The notes under the pieces were generated by a model. The model saw only the letters and a list, made by a program, of their open reading frames with translations, searched no databases and was not told the DNA's origin. Shown here in pieces: positions 1 through 9,411 of a stretch of DNA of 64,000 nt (position 1 is its first letter; every line of letters starts with the position of its first letter). Where the stretch lies: NCBI RefSeq assembly GCF_040548735.1, contig NZ_JBEPSD010000002.1:620001-684000 (forward strand). The letters are read 5' to 3'. The position numbers and the translations under genes are program-made. This DNA is from Rhodanobacter soli. GTDB taxonomy: Bacteria > Pseudomonadota > Gammaproteobacteria > Xanthomonadales > Rhodanobacteraceae.

Positions 1-34
1 GTGCCGCAACGTTCAGTTTGCGTGAGCGGCGCGG

Positions 35-1384
35 TCAGTCGTCGCTGACCCGCAGCGGCAGTTCGCCGTCGGCGAGGCGTGCACGCAGGCGCGTATCCAC
101 GGCGATACCCCGGGCCGAGCGCAACACCTGGCCATCCGCGTCGAACAGGATCGCGTAGCCGCGCTCGAGCGTGGCCAGCGGGCTGACCGCGTGCAGCGCG
201 TGGCCGACATGGCGCAGCGTCGTCTGCCGGCGTTCGAGGAGGTGCGTGATCGCGCGGCGCAGGCGCTGATCCTGTTCGAGCAGCCGGCGTGCCAGCAGCG
301 GCAGCCGCGCGCGCGGATGCTGGGCCAGCAGGCGCGCGTGCAGGCGCTCCAGTCGCGTGTGGCGCCGCTGGCCTTGTTCGCGCAGCACGACGGCCAGGCG
401 GCGTTGCAGGTGCTGCAGCCGTTCGCGGTCGCGCTGCAACCGGGCTTGTGGCCGTTGCGCCTGCAGTCGCGCCAGCAAGTGGTCGACGCGTTGCGACCGC
501 GCCTGCAGCTGGCGTTGCTGCAAGGTGGCCAGGCGCTGCTGCAGTTGCCGCAGGTGGCGACCGACCGCCACCGCGTCGGGCACCAGCAATTCGGCGGCGG
601 CCGACGGCGTGGGCGCGCGCAGGTCGGCGACGAAGTCGGCGATGCTGAAGTCGATCTCGTGGCCGACCGCGGAAACCACCGGCACCGCGCTGGCGTGGAT
701 CGCCCGCGCCACCGCTTCCTCGTTGAATGCCCACAGGTCTTCCAGCGAGCCGCCGCCGCGGGTCAGCAGCAGCACGTCGTAGCGTGCGCTGGCCGATGCC
801 CTGCGCAGCATCGCCACGATCGCCGGCGGCGCCTCGCGGCCCTGCACCGGCACGGGCAATACCTCGACGTCGGCCAGCGGCCAGCGCCGCGCCAGCACGC
901 TGAGCACGTCGCGGATCGCCGCGCCGGTGGCGGAGGTGATCACGCCGATGCGCCGCGCGTAGGTGGGCAGGGCGCGCTTGCGCGCCGGGTCGAACAGGCC
1001 TTCGGCGTCGAGCCGGGCCTTGAGTTGCTCGAATTCGCGTTGCAGCGCGCCTTCGCCGGCCGGTTCCATGTATTCGGCGACCAGCTGGAACTCGCCGCGC
1101 GGTTCGTACAGGCCGACCTTGGCGCGCAGCAGCACCTGCATGCCGTCGACCGGGCGGAAGCGCAGCATGGAGGCCTTCATCTTGAACATCGCGCAGCGCA
1201 CCTGGGCGCCGCTGTCCTTCAGGGTGAAGTACAGATGCCCCGAAGCGGGCTTGGTCACGTTCGACAGCTCGCCCTCGATCCACACCTGCGGCAAGGCATC
1301 GCCCAGCAGGTCGCGCACCAGCCGGTTGAGCAGGCTGGGGGTGAGGACGTGACGTGGCGTGGCGTTGTCGAACGGCTCTGGCAT
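35..1384 (-). CDS. xseA: Exodeoxyribonuclease VII large subunit
   Basis: This is the catalytic subunit of exonuclease VII, which degrades single-stranded DNA to oligonucleotides in repair together with the small subunit XseB (not in the window). The 449-aa product has the usual length. It carries an N-terminal OB-fold region (about 10-110) with the family's [24 protein letters not shown] stretch broken only by normal variation. The large-subunit core follows, with [12 protein letters not shown] at 210-221 and [13 protein letters not shown] at 238-250, then a long Gln/Arg/Leu-rich coiled-coil region (about 275-400). The ATG at 1384 begins the conserved N-terminus. The gene lies 108 bp downstream of the phospholipase D gene on the same strand. 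Identity is very secure. Confidence 0.96.
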   Translation of the reverse strand: MPEPFDNATPRHVLTPSLLNRLVRDLLGDALPQVWIEGELSNVTKPASGHLYFTLKDSGAQVRCAMFKMKASMLRFRPVDGMQVLLRAKVGLYEPRGEFQLVAEYMEPAGEGALQREFEQLKARLDAEGLFDPARKRALPTYARRIGVITSATGAAIRDVLSVLARRWPLADVEVLPVPVQGREAPPAIVAMLRRASASARYDVLLLTRGGGSLEDLWAFNEEAVARAIHASAVPVVSAVGHEIDFSIADFVADLRAPTPSAAAELLVPDAVAVGRHLRQLQQRLATLQQRQLQARSQRVDHLLARLQAQRPQARLQRDRERLQHLQRRLAVVLREQGQRRHTRLERLHARLLAQHPRARLPLLARRLLEQDQRLRRAITHLLERRQTTLRHVGHALHAVSPLATLERGYAILFDADGQVLRSARGIAVDTRLRARLADGELPLRVSDD

Positions 1385-1492
1385 AGGGGCGAGAGCCTAG
1401 CATGCGGGCAGTATCAAGTTGTGAGAAAACATCCGCTTGAGGCCGGAAGCGCATGAAAGTTATCAAGTGACGAAAGCCGTGCGCTGGCCTCT

Positions 1493-2959
1493 TCAGTCGT
1501 CACCGGCGTCACGCAGTTCGCGCCAGCGGCGTTTGCGCATTCGCCAGCTGCGGATGCCCAGGTTCAACGCGAACCAGGCGGCGATGGCGCCGAACGGCCA
1601 GCCGATCCACGCCGGCCACACGAACGCGACCACCGCCAGCGCGGCGAGCGTCACGGTACCGGTCACCAGCGGACCGCTGCTGGTGTCGCCGAGCACGCGG
1701 CGGTTGCTCAGCGCGGCACCGACGCTGTTGGCGATACGCAAGGCGCCGGCGGCCGCGCGGCCGGAGCTGCCGCCGGCGTGGCGCACCCGCGGCGGCCGCG
1801 TTTCGCTGCTGCGCACTTTTTCGCGGCTGCCGTTGCCGTGCCGACGGCGACGCGAGGCCAGCACGATCTCGGTGGCGTTGCCCAGGTCCTTTTCGTATTG
1901 CGCGGCGAGCTGGCCGGCGAAGCCGGCGTCCTCGACCGCCACGTCAAGTTCGCGGTTGCCGAGCCAGCTGGCGATGTTGAGGTTGGACGAACCGACCCGC
2001 GCCCACTGGCCGTCGGCCACCGCGGTCTTCGCGTGCAGCATCGAACCGTTCCATTCGAAGACGCGGATGCCGGCTTTCAGCAAGGGCCGGTAACCCGAAC
2101 GCGACAGGCCGGCCACGATCGGGATGTCGCTGCTGCCGGGCACCAGCAGGCGCACGTCCACGCCGTCGCGCGCGGCCGCCACCAGCGCCTGCACGTACGG
2201 CGCGAGGCCCACGAAGTAGGCGTCGGTGAGCCACAGCGTCTTGCGCGCCATCGCGGCGATCAACTGGTCGAGCCGGTACATGCCGGCGGTGGCCGGTTGG
2301 GTGGCGATCAGCCGCAGCGCCACGTCGCCGGCCGGCGCGACTGGTTCCGGCATGGCCGAAAACGGCCGCAGCGCGGCACCGGTCTCGCTCCAGCTTTGCG
2401 CGAATGCGGCTTCCAGCTCGGCCACCGCCGGGCCGCGCAGCGCTACGCCGGTGTCGCGCCAGGGCGGTACGTCGCGCGTCGGGTCGCCCAGCCATTTCGC
2501 GCTGATGCACACGCCGGACAGGAAGCCGAGGCTGCCGTCGACCACCAGCAGCTTGCGGTGGTCGCGGCTGATCCAGCCGAATGGCTGGCCCAGTTGCGGC
2601 GGATTGAATACCCGCACCTCGCCGCCGGCCGCACGCAGCGGCGCCCAGAACGCGCCGCGCGACTGGCCGAGACAGCCGACCCAGTCGGCCACCACCGCGA
2701 CGAACACGCCCGCCTGCGCACGTTCGACCAGGGCATCACGGAAGGCGCGGCCCACTTCGTCGTCGCGGATGATGTAGTTCTCCAGCAGCACGCGCCGCCG
2801 CGCACCGCGGATCGCCGCCAGCCAGGCGGCGTAGTGCGCGGCCGCGTCGATCAGCAGTTCCACCGCGTTGCCGTTGAGCAGCGGGGCGCCCGCGGCGCGG
2901 CTCAGGGCCTGTTCCGCCAGCAGGCGGCTGGGGGTGGTCGGGATCAATGGCGTAGGCAT
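1493..2959 (-). CDS. Cardiolipin synthase-like phospholipase D family protein
   Basis: The 488-aa product is a phospholipase D superfamily enzyme, most likely a ClsB-type cardiolipin synthase that joins phosphatidyl groups at the inner membrane. Two HKD active-site motifs are visible: HRKLLVVD at H134/K136/D141 and HAKTAVAD at H309/K311/D316, each followed by the expected Gly/Ser stretch. Two hydrophobic segments near the C-terminus (about 425-475) would anchor it. This placement differs from ClsA, whose membrane helices are N-terminal. The open frame runs far upstream, but only the ATG at 2959 gives a protein starting just before the PLD fold; everything upstream is antisense to the acetyl-CoA hydrolase gene. 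Substrate is inferred from family only. Confidence 0.88.
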   Translation of the reverse strand: MPTPLIPTTPSRLLAEQALSRAAGAPLLNGNAVELLIDAAAHYAAWLAAIRGARRRVLLENYIIRDDEVGRAFRDALVERAQAGVFVAVVADWVGCLGQSRGAFWAPLRAAGGEVRVFNPPQLGQPFGWISRDHRKLLVVDGSLGFLSGVCISAKWLGDPTRDVPPWRDTGVALRGPAVAELEAAFAQSWSETGAALRPFSAMPEPVAPAGDVALRLIATQPATAGMYRLDQLIAAMARKTLWLTDAYFVGLAPYVQALVAAARDGVDVRLLVPGSSDIPIVAGLSRSGYRPLLKAGIRVFEWNGSMLHAKTAVADGQWARVGSSNLNIASWLGNRELDVAVEDAGFAGQLAAQYEKDLGNATEIVLASRRRRHGNGSREKVRSSETRPPRVRHAGGSSGRAAAGALRIANSVGAALSNRRVLGDTSSGPLVTGTVTLAALAVVAFVWPAWIGWPFGAIAAWFALNLGIRSWRMRKRRWRELRDAGDD

Positions 2960-3013
2960 CAGTCGAGTGTAGGCGATGGCCTGTGCGCACGCCGTCATCC
3001 CGGGGCTTCTGGC

Positions 3014-4969
3014 ATGATCCGGCGCATGCTGATCGAGCGCCGTTACACCGACACCGATGCCTGCGCGCGCCACCTTGCCTACGAGCTGGGGCCCGACCTG
3101 CGCATCGCCGCGCCGCTGGGTCTGGGCAAACCGCACGGGTTGCTCAACGCGCTGTATCGGCTGGTCGCCGCCGACAGCGGGCGTTCGATGCGGCTGTATA
3201 CCGCGCTGTCGCTGACCCGGCCGCAACCGGCGCCGGGGCTGGAACAACGCTTCCTCGGGCCGTTCCTCGAGCGCCACTTCGGTGCCGATGCGGTCGACCC
3301 GCAGTACGCGCTGGACCAGGCGCGCGACGCGCTGCCCGCGAACGTCGAGGTGCACGAGTTCTACCTGCAGTCCGGCGCGCTGCTGCGTTCGGCCAGCGCC
3401 CAGCGCAGCTACATCAGCCAGAACTACACCCACGTCGCGCGCGACCTCGCGGTGCAGGACATCAACCTGCTGGTGCAACTGGTGGCGCGCCGCGAGGGAC
3501 CGGACGGCGTGCACTACAGCCTGTCGTGCAACCCCGATCTGACCCTGGATTTCCTGCGCCAGGTGCAGTCGGCCGGCAGGCAGCGGCCGATATGCGTGGC
3601 GGTGGTCCACCCGGACCTGCCGTACCTGGGCGGCGATGCCGAGGTGGCGCAAGCCTATTTCGACGTGGAACTGCGCCCGGACACGTCGCCGCCGCTGTTC
3701 GCGCTGCCGCGCTCGCCGGTGGGTCTGGCCGAATACGCGCTGGGCCTGCATGCCAGCGCGCTGGTCAAGGACGGCGGCTGCCTGCAGATCGGCATCGGTG
3801 CGCTGTCCGACGCGCTGGTCAAGGCGCTGCTGCTGCGCCAGCAGGACAACACCCCATGGCGCCGCGCGCTGGTGGCGCTGGACCCGGCCGGCGCCACGCA
3901 CGCACTGGCCGGCCGGTTGGGCGGCCTGGCTCCGTTCGAAACCGGCCTGTACGGCGCCAGCGAGATGGTGATGGACGGCTTCATGCACCTGCAGCGCGGC
4001 GGTGTCCTGAAACGGCGCAGCTGGGACAACCTGGCGCTGGAACGCGCGTCGGCCGCCGGCCAGTTGAACCCCGCCACGCCGGGCGGGCATTACCTGCGCG
4101 GCGCGTTCTTCCTGGGTTCGCGCGAATTGTACGAATGGCTGGACGCCACCGAAGCCGCCGATCCGGATGCGATCGACATGTGCGCGGTCTCCAACGTCAA
4201 CCAGCTGTACGGCAACCACCCGTTGCTGGCGACGCTGCAGCGGCGCGGTGCGCGCTTCTTCAACACCTGCATGATGGCGACCCTGCTCGGCGCGGCGGTG
4301 TCCGACACGCTGGAGGACGGCGCCGTGGTCAGCGGCGTCGGCGGCCAGTACAACTTCGTGGCGATGGCGCACGAATTGCCGGACGGCCGCTCGGTGCTGC
4401 TGTTGCGCGCCACGCGCAATACCCGTGGCGGGATCGAGAGCAACATCCGCTGGAACTACGGCCAGACCACCATCCCGCGTCACCTGCGCGACATCGTCGT
4501 TACCGAATACGGCGTCGCCGACCTGCGCGGCAAGAGCGACAGCGAATGCATCGAGGCGATGCTGTCGATCGCCGACGCGCGCTTTCTCGATGCGCTGTGC
4601 GCGGAAGCGAAGGCCCACGGCAAGCTGGCCGCCGATTTCGCGATACCGGAAGCCTGGCGCCGCCATCATCCCGGCCACCTGCGCGAGGTATTGGCGCCGT
4701 TCCAGCACAAGGGCCTGCTGCCGAAGTTTCCGTTCGGCAGCGATTTCACCGAGGTCGAGCAGCGCCTGCTGCCGGCGCTGGAGTGGCTGAAGGCCGCCAC
4801 CGGCAACTGGCGCGGCAAGCTGCGTCTGCTGCGCGCATTCTGCCGGCCCGGGAAAGCGGTGCCGGGCGAGGCCGAAGCCTTGGCGCGGATGGGGCTGGAT
4901 GCGCCAACGAGGATGGCCGACCGCTTGCAACGACGCTTGCTGCAAGCCGCCTTGCGCCGGCAACCGTAG
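3014..4969 (+). CDS. Acetyl-CoA hydrolase/transferase family protein
   Basis: This 651-aa protein belongs to family I CoA transferases / acetyl-CoA hydrolases, which move or hydrolyse short acyl-CoA thioesters through a glutamyl-CoA intermediate. The GIGALSDALV segment lies in the N-terminal half. The C-terminal half carries VSGVGGQYNF and VVTEYGVADLRGKS, typical of the AcetylCoA_hyd_C domain. It is longer than the approximately 500-aa Cat1/Ach1 enzymes because of extra C-terminal helical sequence. Two ATGs 12 bp apart (3014 and 3026) could start it, and neither has a clear Shine-Dalgarno sequence. It is divergent from the phospholipase D gene with about 54 bp between them. Acyl-CoA specificity cannot be told from sequence. 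Confidence 0.85.
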   Translation: MIRRMLIERRYTDTDACARHLAYELGPDLRIAAPLGLGKPHGLLNALYRLVAADSGRSMRLYTALSLTRPQPAPGLEQRFLGPFLERHFGADAVDPQYALDQARDALPANVEVHEFYLQSGALLRSASAQRSYISQNYTHVARDLAVQDINLLVQLVARREGPDGVHYSLSCNPDLTLDFLRQVQSAGRQRPICVAVVHPDLPYLGGDAEVAQAYFDVELRPDTSPPLFALPRSPVGLAEYALGLHASALVKDGGCLQIGIGALSDALVKALLLRQQDNTPWRRALVALDPAGATHALAGRLGGLAPFETGLYGASEMVMDGFMHLQRGGVLKRRSWDNLALERASAAGQLNPATPGGHYLRGAFFLGSRELYEWLDATEAADPDAIDMCAVSNVNQLYGNHPLLATLQRRGARFFNTCMMATLLGAAVSDTLEDGAVVSGVGGQYNFVAMAHELPDGRSVLLLRATRNTRGGIESNIRWNYGQTTIPRHLRDIVVTEYGVADLRGKSDSECIEAMLSIADARFLDALCAEAKAHGKLAADFAIPEAWRRHHPGHLREVLAPFQHKGLLPKFPFGSDFTEVEQRLLPALEWLKAATGNWRGKLRLLRAFCRPGKAVPGEAEALARMGLDAPTRMADRLQRRLLQAALRRQP

Positions 4970-4983
4970 CGGCCGCGCGCGGG

Positions 4984-5178
4984 CTACCGCGTTGAGCGGC
5001 CAGTTTCGCCGGGCGACTCGGGGGCAGGTTCTTCCGGCGCCGGATCGTCCATCAACGGCAACACCGACGGGCTGTCCAGGTCGTCGAACTGCTGGTGGTT
5101 GACCGCCCAGAAGAACAGCCACACCGCGACGATCACCACCAGCAGGGTGACCGGAATCAGTACCAGCAGGATGTTCAT
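4984..5178 (-). CDS. ccoS: cbb3-type cytochrome oxidase assembly protein CcoS
   Basis: This 64-aa single-span membrane protein matches CcoS, which is needed to mature the cbb3 oxidase catalytic subunit with heme and copper. The N-terminus starts MNILLVLIPVTLLVV and forms one transmembrane helix. It is followed by the CcoS signature W-A-V-x-x-x-Q-F-D-D-L-D (residues about 26-37) and an acidic, Pro-rich tail. Its ATG overlaps the ccoI stop by 4 bp (ATGA at 5175-5178), so it is translationally coupled as the last gene of the cco operon. It converges with the acetyl-CoA hydrolase gene, with 14 bp between stop codons. Confidence 0.92.
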   Translation of the reverse strand: MNILLVLIPVTLLVVIVAVWLFFWAVNHQQFDDLDSPSVLPLMDDPAPEEPAPESPGETGRSTR

Positions 5179-7436
5179 GCGCGCAGCTCGCGTGGACGGG
5201 CTGCCGGACCGGAGGCGTCGGAGTGGTCGAGCGCCGCATCGCCGCCGACGCGCAGCGCGTTGACCACCACCACCAGCGAGCTCAGCGACATGCCGATGCC
5301 GGCCAGCCAGGGCGGCACGAAGCCGAGCGCGGCAAACGGTACCGCGCACAGGTTGTACAGCAAGGCCCAGCGCCGGCTCTGCGCCATCACCCGCTGCACC
5401 TGGCGGGCGACCGTGCGGGCATCGACAAGGCCGTCCAGACGTCCATCCAGCAACAGCAGGTCGGCGTGCGCCTGGGCCAGCTCGGTGCCCGACGCCAGCG
5501 CCGCGGAGACGTCCGCGCCGGCCAGTACCGGGGCATCGTTGCTGCCGTCGCCCACGGCCAGGGTGGTGTGGCCGTGGGCGCGCGCCGCCTGCAGCCGTTC
5601 GAGCTTGTCGGCGGGCGATTGCCGCGCATGCCAGTCGTCGATGCCGAGGCGGGCGGCGAGCGCGGCGACGCGGGTGGCGTCGTCGCCACTGGCGATCGTG
5701 GCGGCGATGCCGTCGCCACGCAGCGCGTCGAGCATGCGGCGGGCATCGACGCGGGGTTGTTCGTCGACATGGAATGCGGCGATCGCGCCTTGCGCATCGG
5801 CCAGCAGCAGTGCACCGGCCAGCTCGGACGAAACCGGCGGGCTGCCCGGAGCCAGCGCGAAATCGGCGCGGCCCAGACGCAGCTCGCGGCCACCGACCTC
5901 GCCGCTGATGCCGGCACCGGCATGCACCTGCACCGACTGCGCATGCAGTGGCAACGCCTGCTGGCGCGCCGCGTCGGCGAGGGCACGGGCCAGCGGGTGC
6001 GAGCTTTCGTGGGCCAGCGCGGCGGCCAGTTGCAGCACCTGTTCGACGGTATCGCCGCGCAGGGGTTCGACCGCGCGGCGGTCCAGCTGCGGCACGGTCA
6101 GCGTGCCGGTCTTGTCGAACAGCGCGTAGTCGACCCGCGCCAACGCGGTCAGCACCGCGCCATCGGTGACCAGCACGCCGCGGCCGGCCAGCACGCCGAG
6201 CGCGCGGGTCAGCGTGGCCGGGCGGGTCAGCGCGAACGCGCAGGGGCAGGCCACCACCAGCACGGCCACCGCGGCCTCAAATGCACGCGTGGGGTCGACC
6301 AGCAGCCAGCCCAGCGCGGTGAGCGCGGTGAGCACCAGCACGCGGGCGACGAAGCGGCCGATCTCGCGATCGCTGGCGGCGATCAGCGTGCGCGCCTGCC
6401 GCGCTCGGGTGGCCAAGGCGCCCAGCCGTGCCACCGTGGTGGTGGCGCCGCTGTGCTCCACGCGCAACTCGGCCGGCCCGGACAGCAGCACGCTGCCGGC
6501 AACCAGCCGCTCGCCACGCTCACGCCGCAGCGGATGCGACTCGCCCGACAGCAATGCCTCATCCACCCGCACGCCGGCGCTTTCCAGCACGCCGTCCGCC
6601 GGCACGGTGCCGCCTTCGGCGATGTGCACGCGATCGCCGGGCAGCAGGGCGATCGCGGCCACCGTTTCCAGCTCGCCATCGGCGCGGCGGCGCTGCGCCA
6701 GCAGCGGCGTGGCGTCGATGGCAGCGTCGCCGAGCGCGCCGCTGCGGTGGCGCGAACGCAGTTCCACGTAGCGCCCTCCGAGCAGCAGGAACACGAACAT
6801 GGTCACCGAGTCGAAGTAGATCTCGCCGCTGCCGCACAGCGTGTTGAACGTGCTGGCCAGGAACACCAATGCCACCGCCAGCGCCACCGGCAGGTTGATG
6901 CCGAGCCGGCGCTCGCCCAGTTCGCGCACGGCGCCGCTGAAGAACGGCTGCGCCGAGTAGAACACCACCGGCAAGCTGGTCAGCAGGCCCAGCCAGCGGA
7001 ACAGGTTGCGCGTGCTGAAGTCGACGAAATCGACCACGCCGATGTAGATCACGAACGCGTACGTCATCACCTGCATCGAGCACATGCCGGCGACCAGCAG
7101 GCGCTTCAGCGCGTCGTGCTGCTCGTGCGAGCGGGCGTCGTCGATGCTGTCGTGCTGCAGCGGCTGCGCCGGGCAGTTCGCGGCGGCGAAGTGGTCGAGC
7201 AGGCTGGGCAGCGAGGTGCGTTGTGCATCCCACACCACCCGCACGCGCTGCGCCGGGCGGTCGATGGCGACACGCCGCACGCCGGGCAGGGCGCGGATCC
7301 GTTGTTCCAGCCACAGCACCTGGCGCGCGTCGTTCAGCGATTCGACCCGCAAGGCGATTTCGCTGCAACCGTCGCGGCGCGGGCGCAGTACCTGCGCGGC
7401 GAGTTGCGGGTGGGCCCAGGCCGCGTAGGTGTTCAT
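5175..7436 (-). CDS. ccoI: Copper-translocating P-type ATPase CcoI
   Basis: This is a 753-aa P1B-type ATPase that exports Cu(I) for assembly of the cbb3 oxidase copper site. Visible motifs are the actuator-domain SGES (297-300), the intramembrane metal site CPC (397-399), the phosphorylated DKTGTLT (D441) and a late GDGSND hinge. About eight hydrophobic segments are present. The N-terminal metal-binding-like domain (about 1-90) has no GMTCxxC motif, and only scattered single cysteines (C24, C88) remain. The copper-binding step there may therefore be lost or altered. The start ATG overlaps the stop of the small upstream gene by 4 bp. Position in the operon fixes the role as CcoI/FixI rather than a general CopA. 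Confidence 0.93.
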   Translation of the reverse strand: MNTYAAWAHPQLAAQVLRPRRDGCSEIALRVESLNDARQVLWLEQRIRALPGVRRVAIDRPAQRVRVVWDAQRTSLPSLLDHFAAANCPAQPLQHDSIDDARSHEQHDALKRLLVAGMCSMQVMTYAFVIYIGVVDFVDFSTRNLFRWLGLLTSLPVVFYSAQPFFSGAVRELGERRLGINLPVALAVALVFLASTFNTLCGSGEIYFDSVTMFVFLLLGGRYVELRSRHRSGALGDAAIDATPLLAQRRRADGELETVAAIALLPGDRVHIAEGGTVPADGVLESAGVRVDEALLSGESHPLRRERGERLVAGSVLLSGPAELRVEHSGATTTVARLGALATRARQARTLIAASDREIGRFVARVLVLTALTALGWLLVDPTRAFEAAVAVLVVACPCAFALTRPATLTRALGVLAGRGVLVTDGAVLTALARVDYALFDKTGTLTVPQLDRRAVEPLRGDTVEQVLQLAAALAHESSHPLARALADAARQQALPLHAQSVQVHAGAGISGEVGGRELRLGRADFALAPGSPPVSSELAGALLLADAQGAIAAFHVDEQPRVDARRMLDALRGDGIAATIASGDDATRVAALAARLGIDDWHARQSPADKLERLQAARAHGHTTLAVGDGSNDAPVLAGADVSAALASGTELAQAHADLLLLDGRLDGLVDARTVARQVQRVMAQSRRWALLYNLCAVPFAALGFVPPWLAGIGMSLSSLVVVVNALRVGGDAALDHSDASGPAARPRELRA

Positions 7437-7654
7437 CGCGGCGGATCAGTCGACGGGTGGGGCGGCGGCCCGGCGCTGCTGCGCGCGCCGACCGGCACGC
7501 CGAACACGGTGTGCGAGGTATCCAGCGGGGTATCGGCGTGGCTGGCGCCGAGCACGATCATCCACACACAGCCGGCCAGCGAGCCCGCGAAGATGAACAC
7601 GCCCAGCCACAGCACCGGCTGGCGATACCAGGCCGATGCCGTGCGGGCGGCCAT
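7433..7654 (-). CDS. Small membrane protein in the CcoH/FixH position
   Basis: This 73-aa product has one strong transmembrane helix (about residues 13-36) and a polar, Pro-rich C-terminal tail ending PPPHPSTDPPR. It sits between ccoP and ccoI, where FixH/CcoH is normally encoded, and overlaps the ccoI start by 4 bp. It is about half the length of usual FixH proteins, and I see no clear FixH motif, so the name is positional only. The chosen ATG lies just after the ccoP stop, with GAAAGCAGG ahead as a plausible ribosome site. An in-frame ATG at 7672 would add six residues and overlap ccoP. Confidence 0.65.
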   Translation of the reverse strand: MAARTASAWYRQPVLWLGVFIFAGSLAGCVWMIVLGASHADTPLDTSHTVFGVPVGARSSAGPPPHPSTDPPR

Positions 7655-7655
7655 G

Positions 7656-8564
7656 TCATTGCCTGCTTTCATCGGCAGGGTGCGACAGGTGATAGACGTA
7701 GGCCGCGACCACGCGGATCTGCTCGTCAGACAGGCGTGGGCTCCACGCCGGCATGTGGCCCTGGCGGCCCTCGCCGATGCTCTTCTCGATGTCGGCCACG
7801 CTGCTGCCGTGCAACCACACCTTGTCGGTGAGGTTCGGTGCGCCCAGTGCCGGGTTGCCCTTGCCCTCGGCGCCGTGGCAGGCGGCGCAGGTGGCGAACA
7901 GCGGCTGGCCCGCAGCAGCCTTGGCCGCATCGTGCGGTGCGCCGGACAGGCTCAGCACGTACTGCGCGAGGTTCTTCACGTTGTCCGCGCCCAGGCTCGC
8001 CCACGGCGGCATCACGCCGCTGCGCCCGTCGTGGATCGAGGTGGTGATGTCGCTGCCGCTGCCGCCGTAGAGCCAGTCGCCATCGCTGAGGTCGGGCGCG
8101 CCGAGCGCGACGTTGCCCTTCGCGCTGCGCTGGTGGCAGGCGGCGCAGTTGTCCTCGAACAGCACCTTGCCCATCTGCAGCGCGGCAGGATCGCTGGACA
8201 GCTGCTCGACGGGATACAGCTTGAAGCGCTCCATCAGCGGCGCGAGCGTGGCTTGGTTGACGGCCACGTTGTGCGCCAGCTCGCCATGCGAGGTCCAGCC
8301 GAGCAGGCCCTTGAAGCTGCCGAAGCCGGGGAACAGCGCCAGGTAAGTGAAGCCAATCACGAACATGGCGCCGGAGAACAGCACCCACCACAGCGGCAGC
8401 TTGCGCACGCCTTCGCGCAACACGCCGTGAGCCCAGACGTGGCCGCTGGTGCCATCGGGCAGGGTGGGGATCTTCGCGCGCGGGCCCCACAGGTACAGGA
8501 AGAAGGTGATGCCCATGTTCAGCACCACCAGGAACATCACCCACAGCGACCATCCCGCGCTCAT
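7656..8564 (-). CDS. ccoP: cbb3-type cytochrome c oxidase diheme subunit III
   Basis: The 302-aa protein is the diheme cytochrome c subunit that passes electrons into the cbb3 terminal oxidase. It has two N-terminal hydrophobic segments (about 5-25 and 57-80). Two cytochrome c domains follow, with heme-attachment motifs CAACH at 140-144 and 226-230. Each is followed by a Met-containing stretch (VMPPW, HMPAW) that can supply axial ligands. It follows ccoQ with a 4-bp overlap at 8561-8564. Confidence 0.95.
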   Translation of the reverse strand: MSAGWSLWVMFLVVLNMGITFFLYLWGPRAKIPTLPDGTSGHVWAHGVLREGVRKLPLWWVLFSGAMFVIGFTYLALFPGFGSFKGLLGWTSHGELAHNVAVNQATLAPLMERFKLYPVEQLSSDPAALQMGKVLFEDNCAACHQRSAKGNVALGAPDLSDGDWLYGGSGSDITTSIHDGRSGVMPPWASLGADNVKNLAQYVLSLSGAPHDAAKAAAGQPLFATCAACHGAEGKGNPALGAPNLTDKVWLHGSSVADIEKSIGEGRQGHMPAWSPRLSDEQIRVVAAYVYHLSHPADESRQ

Positions 8565-8752
8565 GGACGGTTCTCCTTCGTATCGGTTTCGACTTCAGGC
8601 TCGTCTTCCATGGGCAGGCGTGCCATGCGGTTGAACGTGGGCTTGTGGTACTTGCGCCAGGCCCAGAACCAGATGCCGAGGAAGGTGAACATCATCAGCA
8701 GGATGAACACGCCGGCGATGTGGCCCCAGATCGGGTTCATCGGCGTGATCAT
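8561..8752 (-). CDS. ccoQ: cbb3-type cytochrome oxidase subunit CcoQ
   Basis: This 63-aa protein has one transmembrane helix (about 12-35), then [20 protein letters not shown] and a charged tail. The pattern matches the small CcoQ/FixQ subunit that stabilises the cbb3 complex. The start chosen is the ATG at 8752 because it forms an ATGA overlap with the ccoO stop; a second in-frame ATG lies at 8740. The downstream end overlaps ccoP by 4 bp. The gene is hidden inside a long spurious frame antisense to nothing known. Confidence 0.9.
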   Translation of the reverse strand: MITPMNPIWGHIAGVFILLMMFTFLGIWFWAWRKYHKPTFNRMARLPMEDEPEVETDTKENRP

Positions 8753-9399
8753 GGCGCACCTCCGGTGCTGGCCGGGGTGGCCGCCGGGTCGGGTTCGTTC
8801 TTGATGCCCAGGCCCTGCAGATACGCGATCAGCGCATCCATCTCGGTCTTGCCTTCCACCGCGGCCGGCGCGCCGGCGATATCCGCATCGCTGTACGGAT
8901 CGCCCAGCCTGCGCAGCGTGCGCATGCGCGCCTGGACGTCGGCGGCGTCGAGCTTCTTTGCGGCCAGCCACGGGTAGCCGGGCATGTTCGACTGCGGCAC
9001 GACCTGGCGCGGGTCCAGCAGGTGCATGCGCTGCCAGTCGTCGGAGTACTTGCCGCCGACGCGGGCCAGGTCCGGGCCGGTGCGCTTGGAGCCCCACTGG
9101 AACGGCCGGTCGTAGACCGATTCGGCGGCGGTCGAGAAGTGGCCGTAGCGCTCGGTCTCGAAACGCAGCGCACGGATCATCTGCGAGTGACACAGATAGC
9201 AGCCCTCGCGCACGTAGACGTCCTTGCCGGCCAGCCGCAGCGGGTCGTACGGATGCACGCCGGGCGGCGCCTCCAGCGTGTGCGCCTCGACGAACAGCGG
9301 GGTGATCTCGGCCAGGCCGCCCAGCGAGACCATGATCGCGATGCCGATCGCGAGCAGGCCGGCGTGTTTCTCGATTGCTTCGAAATGTTTGTACGCCAT
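8749..9399 (-). CDS. ccoO: cbb3-type cytochrome c oxidase monoheme subunit II
   Basis: The 216-aa membrane-anchored monoheme cytochrome c of the cbb3 oxidase has an N-terminal anchor helix (about 12-37). The heme-binding CYLCH is at 67-71, within the conserved [13 protein letters not shown]. The C-terminus carries the expected YPWLA and [12 protein letters not shown] segments. The ATG at 9399 has a strong GGAGG seven bases upstream, which settles the start over an upstream in-frame TTG. It follows ccoN by 12 bp. Confidence 0.96.
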   Translation of the reverse strand: MAYKHFEAIEKHAGLLAIGIAIMVSLGGLAEITPLFVEAHTLEAPPGVHPYDPLRLAGKDVYVREGCYLCHSQMIRALRFETERYGHFSTAAESVYDRPFQWGSKRTGPDLARVGGKYSDDWQRMHLLDPRQVVPQSNMPGYPWLAAKKLDAADVQARMRTLRRLGDPYSDADIAGAPAAVEGKTEMDALIAYLQGLGIKNEPDPAATPASTGGAP

Positions 9400-9411
9400 A
9401 ACCAAACCTCC

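Noticed and set aside
191..1456. Long plus-strand open frame opposite xseA
   Set aside because: Composition is Gln/Arg/His-rich and it is antisense to a secure gene; it is a high-GC shadow frame.
1395..1470. Repeated TATCAAGT (1412 and 1461) as a promoter or operator pair for xseA
   Set aside because: The minus-strand TTGATA hexamers have no -10 at a workable distance; the repeat is short enough to be chance.
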